Notes: generated by a model from the letters alone, not told the origin. DNA of 64,000 nucleotides from Hymenobacter nitidus (GCF_020447315.1 NZ_JAJADQ010000007.1:124001-188000), one strand, 5' to 3'. Counted from the first letter of the stretch, positions 33,930-42,985 are shown. A program made the numbers and translations.

Positions 33930-34694
33930 ATGGAAAACAAGCAGAACCAGCCCAACTCGGGTGCCAACAAGAACTCTACTTCCTCCGCCCAGTCAGCTTC
34001 TACTCCTTCTTCGCAAGGTGCTTCGGGCGCTCAAAATACATCTGCCTCCACCAGTTCCAGCGGCGCGGCCAACTCCCGGACGGCCTCTTCGGAGTCGTCT
34101 GCCAATGATACGAACCGCACCAGTGCCAGCATGAATACCCAGGCTCAGAACCAGGCCCAGGAGCGCACCGGCAGCCAGCTGGATCAAAACAAGCAGCAAG
34201 GCAACCAGTCGTGGATGAACGTATCGTCGTGGCTGGATGGCAGCAAGGAAATTCCACAGTCGGTAAAAGACTTCGGCACCAAAGCCCTCGACCAGGTAAA
34301 CAAGCTGAGTACGACCCAAAAAGTGGTAGGCGGTGCCCTGCTGCTGGGCGGTATTGGCTGGCTGTCGATGCGCGGCAACACCAGCAAATCGTCAGGCCGC
34401 AGCAGCTACCGGCCCAAGTCGGATTCGGACTATAGCTCGGGTAAGTCCTACAGCGCCGGTCAGAAAGAGTATCTGGCCAACTACGGCTCGGGCCGCAGCA
34501 GCAGCACGCCCGAAAGCCGTTCGGGTCGCTACGGTTCCGATTATGGCTCCTCCGCTTCCAACTCGGACTACCGCTCGTCGGGCTCTTCGTCCAGCAAGGA
34601 TATCAGCTCCGGTAACTCTGGCTACCGTAGCGGCAGCGCTAACACCAGCAGTTCGTCGAGTCTCGGTGATGATGACTACAGCGGCAACCTCTAA
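33930..34694 (+). CDS. Ser/Gly-rich protein with one membrane segment
   Basis: A 254-residue low-complexity protein without recognised domain. Residues 1-90 are Asn/Ser/Gln/Thr-rich. Residues ~95-130 are more ordered (SWMNVSSWLDGSKEIPQSVK). A single hydrophobic segment (VVGGALLLGGIGWLSM) follows near 132-147. The C-terminal ~100 residues are mostly Ser, Gly, Tyr and Arg, with repeated SGKSY/SGRSS/SDYRSSG motifs. It may be a membrane-attached disordered protein. The gene has its own strong terminator. Confidence 0.78.
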   Translation: MENKQNQPNSGANKNSTSSAQSASTPSSQGASGAQNTSASTSSSGAANSRTASSESSANDTNRTSASMNTQAQNQAQERTGSQLDQNKQQGNQSWMNVSSWLDGSKEIPQSVKDFGTKALDQVNKLSTTQKVVGGALLLGGIGWLSMRGNTSKSSGRSSYRPKSDSDYSSGKSYSAGQKEYLANYGSGRSSSTPESRSGRYGSDYGSSASNSDYRSSGSSSSKDISSGNSGYRSGSANTSSSSSLGDDDYSGNL

Positions 34695-34711
34695 TTGAGG
34701 CTCCGTTTGTG

Positions 34712-34747
34712 AAAAGGGCCAGGAGCAAATGCTCCTGGCCCTTTTTT
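34712..34747 (+). terminator. Rho-independent terminator
   Basis: AAAAGGGCCAGGAGC pairs perfectly with GCTCCTGGCCCTTTT across AAAT, followed by T residues. Confidence 0.93.
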
Positions 34748-35120
34748 ATGCGGCCACCCCAGTCGGCAGTCGGGTAGTTAAATGCGCTGGTGACTACCAG
34801 TCAGCTGAGTAGCGGGGCGCACGTCGGCTTACACTTTGGAACCAGCTATTCTGTGCCTGCTGCTGCTGCGTGTCGGTCAGGTAGAGCAGAAGATCCGGCT
34901 GGCGTGCCCTGGAAACAGTCCGATTCTTAAATTATATAACTTTTCATATATAGATTACTTCTGCCTCAGGCAGTGGCTGCTACCCGGCGGTAATGTATCT
35001 TCCCGTCTGGTTGCGTGACCAGTGCTAGCCCGCTACATTTTTTAGGGTTTGCTGCCGGCATTTGTGGATGGGGCGCGCCTGGATTTTCCTTGGTTTTGAA
35101 ATTTCATTTACCGTCTTCTA
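34748..35120. other. Intergenic region without recognised gene
   Basis: The 373 bases upstream of the histidine kinase gene contain an AT-rich block around 34925-34965 (TTAAATTATATAACTTTTCA) that could hold its promoter. Short ORFs here lack start context, family features and neighbour support. Confidence 0.5.
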
Positions 35121-37361
35121 GTGCCGCTGGTCGTCGCCCGGGTTCTGCTTGTTCTGTTGGTGCTGCTCGGCTTGCCGGGCAGGGCCCAGCACCGGTATTG
35201 GGATGCCGATTACGACTCTTTACGACTGGTACTAAACCGGCAGCAAACCGATACCACCCGCCTGCGCACCCTGGTGCATCTGCTGGACCTGACCCGGCTG
35301 GACGAAGCCCGGGAGCGGCGCTACGCCCTGGGGTTCCTGGATGAGCTGCTGGTATTGAATCAGCGGGTGCAGGCCTTCGAGCAGGCGCCGTACCGGGTGC
35401 TGCGGCAGGGAGCGGGCTTCTGGGAGCAGGGCAACCACAACGAGCAAGCCCTGGAAGCAGTGAAAAAAGCTATTTACCTGTTTGATCAGGTGGGCCGGCC
35501 GGTGCCGCGGCTGCTGGTGGAAGTAGCACCCCTCTACAACCGGCTCAACCAGATAGAGGAACGTTACGCCTTTTACCGCGACAAGCTGGCGTACTACCGC
35601 ATCAAAGGCAGTAAGGAAAATATTGCGGCCTGCTACCTCTCCATCGGGGGCTATTACCGGCGCAAAGGGGCCTACAACCAGGCCATCAGCAACTTTCTGC
35701 GGGCGGCCGAGTTGTTCAGGCATTTCGATCAGCACTACTACATTACCGAGCTGAAAGTAGCCGGGGCCAACTACGCCGAGTGGGGCAACAGCACCAAGGC
35801 CCTGCACTATTTACGTCAGTCCGTGAGCCTGGCCAACCGCTACGCCCTGCGGGGTGGGTACGGAGTAGATGCCTATACGCTCCGGAGCATTTCCAGGCTG
35901 TATCTGGTGCAGCAGGATACGGCTGCTGCCCGGCGCTACGCCACGCTTTCACTGGCCGTGCGGGGGCGGGCTTCCATGAACGAGCAGGAAGACCGCGCCT
36001 ACGGGCTGGTGCAGAGTGGGCTGGTGCTGCTGGCCATGAAAAAAGGAGCCCGGGCGCTGCCGATTCTGCAGGAAGCCCAGCGTCTGGCCGATTCCCTGCA
36101 CCTGACTCTTATGGGCCGGCGCCAGGGCGAGTTTGAGCTAACCGCGGCCTGGGCACGCTACTACACGATACTAGGGGATGACGGGCGGGCTGAGCAGCTC
36201 TGGCAACAGGCATATCAGGAAGCCCGCGCCAGCAAGCTCAGCGTGCTGAGAAAGAACTACCTGCATGAGCTGTCCAGCTTCTACGATGCCCGCAACAAGC
36301 CCGGGCAAGCCCAGCAATACTCGCGGGCCTACATGGCGCTGGCCGACTCGATGAGTGAGGCCCAGGGCGCTTACCATCTGGCTCAGTACGAGGGCGAGCG
36401 GATGGAAAATGCCCAGAGCGAGCAGATAGCCAATCTGCGGCAGGCCCAGGCGGTGCAGGCCGTGCACCTGCACCGGCGCAACCAGCTGCTGCTCGGCGCC
36501 CTGCTGACCATCGTGGTGGTATCGGGGCTGGGTGGGCTGGTGTACTGGCAGCTACGGCGCAACAAGCGGACGCTGCGGCAGCTGCGCCAAACCCAGAATC
36601 AGCTGATAGCCTCCGAAAAGTGGGCGTTTGTGGGTGAGTTGTCGGCCGGTATTGCCCACGAGCTGCAGAACCCGCTGAGCTTTATGAAGAAGTTTGCCGA
36701 GGTCAGTTCGGCCATGCTGGAGGATATGCCCCGGCAATCGGCCTCATCCGATAGACTGGAGCAGGAGATTGTGGCCGGCCTCAAGCAGAACCTGCAGGAA
36801 ATCAGCCAGCATGGCGTGCGGGCCTCGTCCATTATCAAGGATATGCTCGACCATTCGCGGGCCGGCACCGGGCAGCGCGCGCCGACCAATGTAAATTCCT
36901 TGGTAGAGGAATACCTGCGCCTGGCGTATCAGGGCCTGCAAAGCCAGGACAAAAGCTTCCGGGCCGAGCTGGTTACCGTACTCGACCCAGCCCTGCCGCT
37001 GGTCAGCCTGGTGCCCCAGGATATGGGCCGGGTGCTGCTGAACCTGTTCACCAATGCCTTCCACGCCGTGCGCCAGCGGCAGCGGCAAACCGATGCGCCC
37101 TACCAGCCCACCGTGAGCATACACACGAGGTCGTTGCCAGATGGAACCGTGGAAATCAGGGTGGGCGACAATGGCACCGGCATGCCGGAGAGTGTCCGGG
37201 CCCGCGTGTTTGAACCGTTTTTCACGACCAAATCGGTTGGGGAAGGCACCGGCCTGGGGTTGTCACTCAGTGTTGACATTATTAAAGCGCACGGGGGCAC
37301 GCTGCAGCTGGAAACCCAGCAGGGGCAGGGCACGGAGTTTATTGTGGGGTTGCCTGCCTAG
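35121..37361 (+). CDS. TPR-containing sensor histidine kinase
   Basis: A 746-residue two-component sensor with a GTG start. A signal-like segment (VLLVLLVLLGLPGRAQ) is followed by a periplasmic region of TPR-like helices (about 30-420, e.g. IAACYLSIGGYYRRKGAYNQ). A transmembrane helix lies at ~456-478 (LLLGALLTIVVVSGLGGLVY). The cytoplasmic kinase has the phospho-acceptor His513 in ELSAGIAHELQNPLSF, an ATPase domain with LLNLFTNAFHAV, VGDNGTGMP and GTGLGLSLSVDII. No receiver is fused and no response regulator is adjacent. A GAF-domain gene follows after 144 bases. Confidence 0.92.
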   Translation: MPLVVARVLLVLLVLLGLPGRAQHRYWDADYDSLRLVLNRQQTDTTRLRTLVHLLDLTRLDEARERRYALGFLDELLVLNQRVQAFEQAPYRVLRQGAGFWEQGNHNEQALEAVKKAIYLFDQVGRPVPRLLVEVAPLYNRLNQIEERYAFYRDKLAYYRIKGSKENIAACYLSIGGYYRRKGAYNQAISNFLRAAELFRHFDQHYYITELKVAGANYAEWGNSTKALHYLRQSVSLANRYALRGGYGVDAYTLRSISRLYLVQQDTAAARRYATLSLAVRGRASMNEQEDRAYGLVQSGLVLLAMKKGARALPILQEAQRLADSLHLTLMGRRQGEFELTAAWARYYTILGDDGRAEQLWQQAYQEARASKLSVLRKNYLHELSSFYDARNKPGQAQQYSRAYMALADSMSEAQGAYHLAQYEGERMENAQSEQIANLRQAQAVQAVHLHRRNQLLLGALLTIVVVSGLGGLVYWQLRRNKRTLRQLRQTQNQLIASEKWAFVGELSAGIAHELQNPLSFMKKFAEVSSAMLEDMPRQSASSDRLEQEIVAGLKQNLQEISQHGVRASSIIKDMLDHSRAGTGQRAPTNVNSLVEEYLRLAYQGLQSQDKSFRAELVTVLDPALPLVSLVPQDMGRVLLNLFTNAFHAVRQRQRQTDAPYQPTVSIHTRSLPDGTVEIRVGDNGTGMPESVRARVFEPFFTTKSVGEGTGLGLSLSVDIIKAHGGTLQLETQQGQGTEFIVGLPA

Positions 37362-37505
37362 CCACGGTGGCACACCATTGTAGCGCAACCTCCTGTTTCA
37401 CCGCTTTGGCGGCCTCCCCGTATACCCCGAAATCCCGGGTGCCGAGGCTCACGTCATCTTGCCTGCGCCCCGGTTACGAGTTCTGCCACCCCGCCTTACC
37501 AAGCT

Positions 37506-38039
37506 ATGACTGCTACGCCTATTGCCGAGCTTACCGCAGTGCTGACAGCCAGTGCCCCGCCCGCCGAGCGGCTGCAACAGGCCCTCGACCTGGTGGGCCC
37601 CCACCTGCGCGCCGACCGGTGCTTTCTGTACGTCCGCGACCCGGCCCGGGAGCGTGGCCGCATAGCTCTCGTGTGGCGGCTGGACGAGGCCGTACCTGAC
37701 CCGCGTCACGACTGGCAGCCTGACACCGGCGACCTGCCCCGGGAAGACCCCTTGTTTCGGGCGGCGCTGGCGGCGCAGCCCTCGGTGTATATCGATGATG
37801 TGCGGCAGGCCGGTCCCGAGGTGCTCAATCAGGAATTTGAGCGCCGCACGTTTGGGCACCGGGCCCTGGTGCATGCCCATATCAACGATACCCAGGGCCA
37901 GCTCTGGGGGATTCTGCAGCCCTGCCTGTTCGACCACCCCCGCCACTGGACCGTGGCCGAGCGGGACTACCTGGCGGCCGCCGTGCCGTTGTTTCTGCCG
38001 GTTATTCAGGCGTACATGCGGGAGCAGGGGCCGGTCTAA
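37506..38039 (+). CDS. GAF-domain protein
   Basis: A 177-residue protein formed by one GAF domain (ADRCFLYVRDPARERGRIAL to LVHAHINDTQGQLWGILQPC and the final AERDYLAAAVPLFLPVIQAY helix). GAF domains bind small ligands or tetrapyrroles; the residue expected for covalent chromophore binding cannot be assigned. There is no output domain, so it may be a sensor subunit or accessory for one of the two flanking kinases. It converges with the hybrid kinase gene 28 bases away. Confidence 0.85.
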   Translation: MTATPIAELTAVLTASAPPAERLQQALDLVGPHLRADRCFLYVRDPARERGRIALVWRLDEAVPDPRHDWQPDTGDLPREDPLFRAALAAQPSVYIDDVRQAGPEVLNQEFERRTFGHRALVHAHINDTQGQLWGILQPCLFDHPRHWTVAERDYLAAAVPLFLPVIQAYMREQGPV

Positions 38040-38066
38040 AAGGTACCCCGGCCGGGCAAAGTCCTA

Positions 38067-41027
38067 CTAAACGCCCTGCGAGAGCGAAACCAGCTTCTGC
38101 TCCAGCTCCTGGGCGGCCAGGGCACACACGGTTTCTATCTTGGCGTAGAGGCCCAGCAGCGTAGTCATGGTTTCTGCGCTGGCACCGTCGCCGGCATCCG
38201 TGGGAATCAGGTTGACGGCCAGGGCCTGAATGGCTTTGGCGACGTCCTCGAATTCGGGGTCGATGCCGATGGTGGCGAAGGTGGGAATAATGGAGTGCGT
38301 CGCGCGTTTCAGCGTTTTCCATTCCCGCTCGGCAATGGCTTTTTTCATGGTCTGCACCAGCTGCGGAATCTCCTGCAGGTAGAGCCGAATCATTTCGGCC
38401 ATGCGCGCGTCGCTCTTGGTAATGCGCTTCAGGTAGTCGAAGTTGACGCAGGCGGCCGGTGCGGGCTTCAGGCTTTCACGCACGGGCACCACGGCGTTTT
38501 TGTCGTAGTCGCCGTTCTTCAGGTGCTTGATGATTTTGCTGTAAAGCAGCTTGTCATCAATGGGCTTGGAAATGTAGTCGTTCATGCCCACGGCCTTGCA
38601 CTTCTCCACGTCCACGGTCGTCACGTCGGCGGTCAGGGCAATGATGGGCACCTTTAGGTGGAGCTGGGTGCGGATGTACTCCGTGGCGTCGAAGCCGTTC
38701 ATTTCCGGCATCTGCAAATCCATCAGCACCACGTCGTAGCTGGTTGTGCGCAGCTTCTCGACGGCTATTTTCCCGTTGCCGGCCACTTCCATTTCGAAGC
38801 CGAAGTCTTCCAGCAGGGTCTTCATCAGCAGCTGGTTGAGGGCAATGTCTTCCACCACCAGAATCTTGACGTCTTTAAAGCCGGGCTCCAGTTCGATAAT
38901 GAGGCCCAGGTCGGTTTCGGCCTTTTCCTGGGTCTTGTTGAAGCTCAGGATAAAGCTGAACGTCGAGCCTTCGCCCACCTTGCTCTTCACGTTGATAGTA
39001 CCGCCCTGGGGCTCCACCAGGTTCTTGACGATGGCCAGGCCCAGCCCGGTGCCGCCGTACAGGCGGCTGGTGCCGCTGGTAGCCTGCTGAAAATCGTCGA
39101 ACACGGTGCTGAGCTTGGCTTCCTCAATACCAATACCGGTGTCGGTGACGGCAAACTCCAGGATGACCTTTTCGCTGTCCTGCACCAGCATGCGCACGCC
39201 CACGGTTATTTTGCCTTCACTGGTAAACTTGACGGCGTTGCTCACTAGGTTGAGAATAATCTGGTGCAGGCGCACCGGGTCGCCCACCAGCACTTCCGGG
39301 ATTCTGGTGTCGTAGTCCATCACCAGGGCCAGGTTTTTTTCCTGAATTTTGGTTTCGAACAGGTGTACCATGGCTGCCACCGACGAGGAGAGCTTAAATG
39401 GAATCTTCTCGAAGGTCATCTTGCCCGCATCCACCTTGGCCAGGTCCAGAATGTCGTTGATGAGCACAATCAGCGTGTCGCCGCTGAGCTTGATGGCCGT
39501 CAGGTACTCTTTCTGCTTGTCGGTCAGCTCGGTTTTCAGCACCACCTTCGTAAACCCGATGATGGCATTCATGGGCGTCCGGATTTCGTGGCTCATGTTG
39601 CTGAGAAACTGCTGCTTGGCTTTTACAGCATTTTCGGCAATGGCCGTAGCGGTTTCGGCTTTGGCTTGGGCTTCCTCGGCCAGCACGGTGGCCCGCTCGG
39701 CGGCAGTTTTGGCTTCGTTCAGCTCGGTGGCAATGCGTTTCTGGTCGGTTACGTCGCGCGCCACGATTACTACGCCCAGCACTACGCCCTGGTCGTTTTT
39801 GTAGACCGAGCCGTTGAAGAGCACGTCCGTGAGCTTGCCTTCCTTGTGGCGCAGCGTCAGGGGCGAATCGGCCACGGTGCCCTTGGCAAACACTTCCTGG
39901 TAGACCTCGCGCGCCATTTGCGGGTCGGTGAAATACACGAAGAAATCGGAGCCGATGAGCTGCTCGCGGGCCATACCCGTGATGCTGACCGTGGCCTCGT
40001 TCATGTCCGTTATCTTCCCCTCCGGGCTGATGGTTACCAGCGGGTCGCGGCTGGCCTCAATCAGGCCGCGGGCGTAGTTGGCCACGCGCAATTCAGCCGC
40101 GCGCTTCACTTTCTCGTCGTTCTGGAAGGCCAGTTCCTTGTTGGCCAGCACCAGCTCGGCGGCGCGCTTTTCCTTTTCATCATTCTGAAAGGCCAGCTCA
40201 ATGTTGGCGATACTCAGCTCAGCGGCGCGCTTTTCCTTCTCGTCGTTCTGGAAGGCCAGCTCCTTATTCGCAACGCTCAGCTCCTGGGCGCGTTTTTCCT
40301 TCTCGTTGTTCTGGAAGGCCAATTCCTCGTTGGCAATGCTGAGCTCGGCCGCTCTTTTTTCTTTCTCGTCGTTCTGAAAAGCGAGTTCCTTGTTAGCTAT
40401 ACTCAGCTCTTGGGCCCGCTTCTCTTTCTCGTCGTTCTGAAAGGCCAATTCCTTGTTGGCAACGCTCAACTCCTGGGCCCGTTTCTCCTTCTCATCGTTC
40501 TGAAAAGCCAGCTCCTTATTGGCTACACTCAGTTCCTGAGCACGCTTTTCCTTCTCGTCGTTCTGGAAGGCTAGCTCTTCGTTGGCGATGCTGAGCTCGT
40601 CGGCCCGCTTTTCCTTTTCATTGTGCTGGAAGGCCAGTTCCTTGTTGGCAATGCCTAGCTCGGTGGCCCACTTCTTCTCGGCAATTTCCCGCGCCACGAT
40701 AACGGCGCCCAGTAGCGCGCCCTGGTCGTCCTTATATACCGAGCCATCGAAGAGCACTTCGGTCAGGGCGCCGTTGGTGTGGCGCAGCGTCAGCGGCACG
40801 TTGGTCACCGCGCCCTGGGTGATAACCTCCTGGTACACTTCCCGGACAGCTTCGGGCTCGGTGAAGTAGTTGAAGAAGTCGGAGCCCAGCAGGGTTTCGC
40901 GGTCGACGCCCGTGATTTTTACCGCCGCCTCATTCGTATCGATAATAGCGCCCCGCAGATTCACGGTTACCAGTAAATCCTGGCTGGCTTCAATCAAGCG
41001 CTGATACCTCTTTTCGCTTTCCTTCAT
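38067..41027 (-). CDS. Hybrid PAS sensor histidine kinase with receiver and HPt
   Basis: A 986-residue cytoplasmic phosphorelay protein without membrane segment. Order: PAS1 (~5-117), nine 21-residue helical repeats (123-311), PAS2 (~318-428), short coiled coil, HisKA with His480 in SNMSHEIRTPMN, ATPase (N-box near 593-597, DTGIG near 629), receiver with Asp770 (LMDLQMPEMNG), pocket Glu726/Asp727 and Lys821, then an HPt domain with His911 in KRATHSIIP. All phosphotransfer residues are present, so a full four-step relay is possible within it. The two PAS domains resemble each other closely. The output regulator is not in this window. Confidence 0.95.
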   Translation of the reverse strand: MKESEKRYQRLIEASQDLLVTVNLRGAIIDTNEAAVKITGVDRETLLGSDFFNYFTEPEAVREVYQEVITQGAVTNVPLTLRHTNGALTEVLFDGSVYKDDQGALLGAVIVAREIAEKKWATELGIANKELAFQHNEKEKRADELSIANEELAFQNDEKEKRAQELSVANKELAFQNDEKEKRAQELSVANKELAFQNDEKEKRAQELSIANKELAFQNDEKEKRAAELSIANEELAFQNNEKEKRAQELSVANKELAFQNDEKEKRAAELSIANIELAFQNDEKEKRAAELVLANKELAFQNDEKVKRAAELRVANYARGLIEASRDPLVTISPEGKITDMNEATVSITGMAREQLIGSDFFVYFTDPQMAREVYQEVFAKGTVADSPLTLRHKEGKLTDVLFNGSVYKNDQGVVLGVVIVARDVTDQKRIATELNEAKTAAERATVLAEEAQAKAETATAIAENAVKAKQQFLSNMSHEIRTPMNAIIGFTKVVLKTELTDKQKEYLTAIKLSGDTLIVLINDILDLAKVDAGKMTFEKIPFKLSSSVAAMVHLFETKIQEKNLALVMDYDTRIPEVLVGDPVRLHQIILNLVSNAVKFTSEGKITVGVRMLVQDSEKVILEFAVTDTGIGIEEAKLSTVFDDFQQATSGTSRLYGGTGLGLAIVKNLVEPQGGTINVKSKVGEGSTFSFILSFNKTQEKAETDLGLIIELEPGFKDVKILVVEDIALNQLLMKTLLEDFGFEMEVAGNGKIAVEKLRTTSYDVVLMDLQMPEMNGFDATEYIRTQLHLKVPIIALTADVTTVDVEKCKAVGMNDYISKPIDDKLLYSKIIKHLKNGDYDKNAVVPVRESLKPAPAACVNFDYLKRITKSDARMAEMIRLYLQEIPQLVQTMKKAIAEREWKTLKRATHSIIPTFATIGIDPEFEDVAKAIQALAVNLIPTDAGDGASAETMTTLLGLYAKIETVCALAAQELEQKLVSLSQGV
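40095..40661 (-). repeat. Nine tandem 63-bp repeats within the hybrid kinase gene
   Basis: Codons 123-311 encode nine copies of ELSxANxELAFQNDEKEKRA plus a final residue (21 residues, three heptads). A degenerate tenth copy begins at residue 312. The copies differ mainly at third codon positions, so the protein repeat is more conserved than the DNA. The unit would form one long coiled coil joining the two PAS domains. Confidence 0.93.
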
Positions 41028-41345
41028 AGTAGTAGTGATACTGACTCCAAAGGCAAGCTTCAGGTCTTACGGGGTGCCTGAGTTTACATGACGTGCAGAA
41101 AGAAGTCAGGCTCACGTGGTTAAGCCGGGTGAAACTTCTCTGAGTACAATCTGTGGTCTAAGAAATTCGTCTTAGAGAGCTGAAAGCCACGTAAGGTACA
41201 ACCTTTGCGGCACAAGAAATTTTATATCGGTACGCCGGCTCAGCGGCCCGGGTAGCTAGCGCGTAGCTTCGCTCGTTTCCCGGCCGGCTATGGCAAAAAG
41301 GCGAGGATGCTATTACCTGGCAAGTGCCACTGCCGGGCTAAAATG
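41028..41345. other. Upstream region of the hybrid kinase, no gene recognised
   Basis: A gap of more than 300 bases before the tRNA terminator. It should hold the minus-strand promoter of the hybrid kinase. No TANNTTTG box is convincing on that strand. A GTAGCTAGCGCGTAGCTTCG stretch near 41251 can fold weakly. No ORF has support. Confidence 0.4.
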
Positions 41346-41398
41346 CAAAAAGTCCGAAAAACGCCATTCGCTACGCGAGGAGGGTCTTTCGGACTTTC
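41346..41398 (-). terminator. Terminator of tRNA-Thr
   Basis: On the minus strand AAAGTCCGAAA pairs with TTTTCGGACTTTTT across a loop of about 27 bases. It lies 15 bases downstream of the tRNA 3' end. Confidence 0.75.
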
Positions 41399-41412
41399 TA
41401 ATCACTACTATG

Positions 41413-41485
41413 AGCCTCTTATTGGACTCGAACCAACGACCTGCTCATTACGAATGAGCTGCTCTACCAACTGAGCTAAAGAGGC
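41413..41485 (-). tRNA. tRNA-Thr (anticodon CGT)
   Basis: On the minus strand a full cloverleaf of 73 bases is seen. The acceptor GCCTCTT pairs with AAGAGGC (discriminator T). The D arm contains GCTC-AGTTGGTA-GAGC. The anticodon arm is GCTCA-TTCGTAA-TGAGC with anticodon CGT, reading ACG threonine codons. The T arm is GTTGG-TTCGAGT-CCAAT. No CCA is encoded. A TATCTTTG box lies upstream and a hairpin terminator downstream. Confidence 0.96.
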
Positions 41486-41517
41486 ATTTCCCAAGGTTCC
41501 TTGCGGGGTTGGGGTGG

Positions 41518-41525
41518 CAAAGATA
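41518..41525 (-). promoter_or_regulatory. Bacteroidota -7 box (TATCTTTG) for tRNA-Thr
   Basis: The plus strand reads CAAAGATA, that is TATCTTTG toward the tRNA, 32 bases before its 5' end. A TTG that could serve as the -33 element lies about 21 bases further upstream. Confidence 0.55.
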
Positions 41526-41677
41526 GGAAGCCTGGGGAACAAGGCGCAAGTAGTAGCCGTAAAAAATTACGCTCCGCCGCCGATTTTCTGGTTACAACCC
41601 CTTTCCGGCGTTTGGCGTTTGCAGAGCAGCCCTGCCTCCCGGGGGCCCAACAACGCTCTAACCCCTTTCTACCCGCT

Positions 41678-42154
41678 ATGAAAACCACTAAGCCTTCCGC
41701 TCTTCCGCAGGCCCTGGGCAGTGGCCTGGCCGGCGCCCTGGTCCTGACGGCCATTCACGAAACGGCCCGCCGTCTCTTGCCCGACGCGCCCCGTATGGAT
41801 GTGCTGGGCATGCGGGGCCTGCGTAAGCTGCTGGGCAAAGCCCACGCCCCCCAGCCTGCCCCCGACACGCTCTTCAACCTGACCATGGCCGGGGATATTT
41901 TATCCAATGGTCTGTACTACAGTTTGGTGGGCCGGGGTAAAGAGGCGTGGCGGCGCGGGACTCTGCTGGGCCTGGCCGCCGGCGTGGGCGGCGTGGTGCT
42001 GCCCGGGCCGCTGGGCCTGGGCGAAGCGCCCAGCAACCGCACCCGCCAAACCCAGCTGATGACCGTCGCATGGTACTTGCTGGGCGGCCTGGCAGCGGCC
42101 GGCGCCTCGCGGGCCTGGAGCCGGGCCCGGAAAAGAAGCAAGCAAAGCTCCTAA
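41678..42154 (+). CDS. Small Ala/Gly-rich protein with hydrophobic segments
   Basis: A 158-residue protein; the ATG at 41678 is chosen because the longer frame from 41501 covers the tRNA promoter. Hydrophobic stretches (LGSGLAGALVLTAIHETARR; LLGLAAGVGGVVLPGPLGLG; TVAWYLLGGLAAAGASRAW) suggest two or three membrane helices. The pattern of an N-terminal helix with TAIHE is common among small uncharacterised Bacteroidota membrane proteins. The function is not recognised. Confidence 0.72.
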   Translation: MKTTKPSALPQALGSGLAGALVLTAIHETARRLLPDAPRMDVLGMRGLRKLLGKAHAPQPAPDTLFNLTMAGDILSNGLYYSLVGRGKEAWRRGTLLGLAAGVGGVVLPGPLGLGEAPSNRTRQTQLMTVAWYLLGGLAAAGASRAWSRARKRSKQSS

Positions 42155-42224
42155 GCGGCCGGCTCTCCAGGCCTGAGAGCAAGGGCGTCGTAGATTCCGC
42201 GCTTTGCCGCATCTTTGCAGCCTG

Positions 42225-42980
42225 ATGAAAGAACTCCGCAAACTGCTGGTTCGGGCCCTGGGCTTCGAGCGTTATATCCGCCTGGTCAGCCGCGTATACC
42301 TGCGCATGGTGGGTGCCGGCTGGGGAAAGGAGAAGTACCCGGAGCTGTTTTTCCTGGAGCAGATTATCAAGCCCGGCTTCGTGTGCCTCGACATCGGCGC
42401 CAACCTGGGCTACTATTCCGTGGCCCTATCGCGGCTGGCCGGCCCCGAGGGCAAGGTGCTGGCCGTGGAGCCGATTCCGCTATTTCAGAAAATCTGGCGC
42501 GACAATGTGCAGCTCAGCGGGTACGCCAACGTGACGCTGCTGCCCTACGCGCTGGGCGGCGAAAATATGACCGTGCGCATGGGCACGCCCGAGCGCAACG
42601 GCCTGCTGCACCACGGCATGACCAAAGTGGCTTCCAGCAACACGGCCGAAACCTACGCCCGCACCTACGAAGTACCCATGCGCATTCCCGACGAGCTGCT
42701 GGCCGATTTGTCCCGCCTCGACTTCGTGAAATGCGACGTGGAAGGCTTCGAGTCGGAGGTGTTTCGCAACATGCAAGCTACGCTGCGCCGCTTCCGGCCC
42801 CTGATTCAAACCGAGCTCAACGGTTTGGAAAACCGCCAGACCGTGGTCAATCTGCTGGCCGGCCTAGGCTATAAACCATTTGTGCTGTCCGCGCGTTTGG
42901 AGCTTGTGCCCTGCTCCGACGAGCAGCTCCGCAGCCCCGTTACGGCCGACTTTTACTTTCAACCCACTGCTACTGCCTAA
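42225..42980 (+). CDS. FkbM family methyltransferase
   Basis: A 251-residue SAM-dependent methyltransferase, ATG at 42225. The SAM site is FVCLDIGANLGYYSVALSRL, followed by VLAVEPIPLF and the later FVKCDVEGFESEVFRNM (FkbM signature DVEGFE). Targets in this family are usually sugars or lipids of surface glycans or natural products; the specific acceptor is not evident. A CATCTTTG variant of the -7 box lies at 42210-42217, only 7 bases before the start. The next gene begins 5 bases after the stop, so they form an operon. Confidence 0.92.
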   Translation: MKELRKLLVRALGFERYIRLVSRVYLRMVGAGWGKEKYPELFFLEQIIKPGFVCLDIGANLGYYSVALSRLAGPEGKVLAVEPIPLFQKIWRDNVQLSGYANVTLLPYALGGENMTVRMGTPERNGLLHHGMTKVASSNTAETYARTYEVPMRIPDELLADLSRLDFVKCDVEGFESEVFRNMQATLRRFRPLIQTELNGLENRQTVVNLLAGLGYKPFVLSARLELVPCSDEQLRSPVTADFYFQPTATA

Positions 42981-42985
42981 GCCTG

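Noticed and set aside
34836..35018. Small ORF upstream of the TPR kinase
   Set aside because: No signal, domain or promoter supports it and it lies in the presumed promoter region.
39264..40574. Plus-strand open frame opposite the hybrid kinase
   Set aside because: Its apparent repeats are simply the reverse of the coiled-coil codons; the kinase frame has complete catalytic motifs.
40095..40661. Possible CRISPR-like array of 63-bp units
   Set aside because: The units are in frame, vary mostly at synonymous sites and have no unique spacers; they encode a coiled coil.
41501..41677. N-terminal extension of the small protein at 41678
   Set aside because: It overlaps the minus-strand promoter of tRNA-Thr and has no conserved features.
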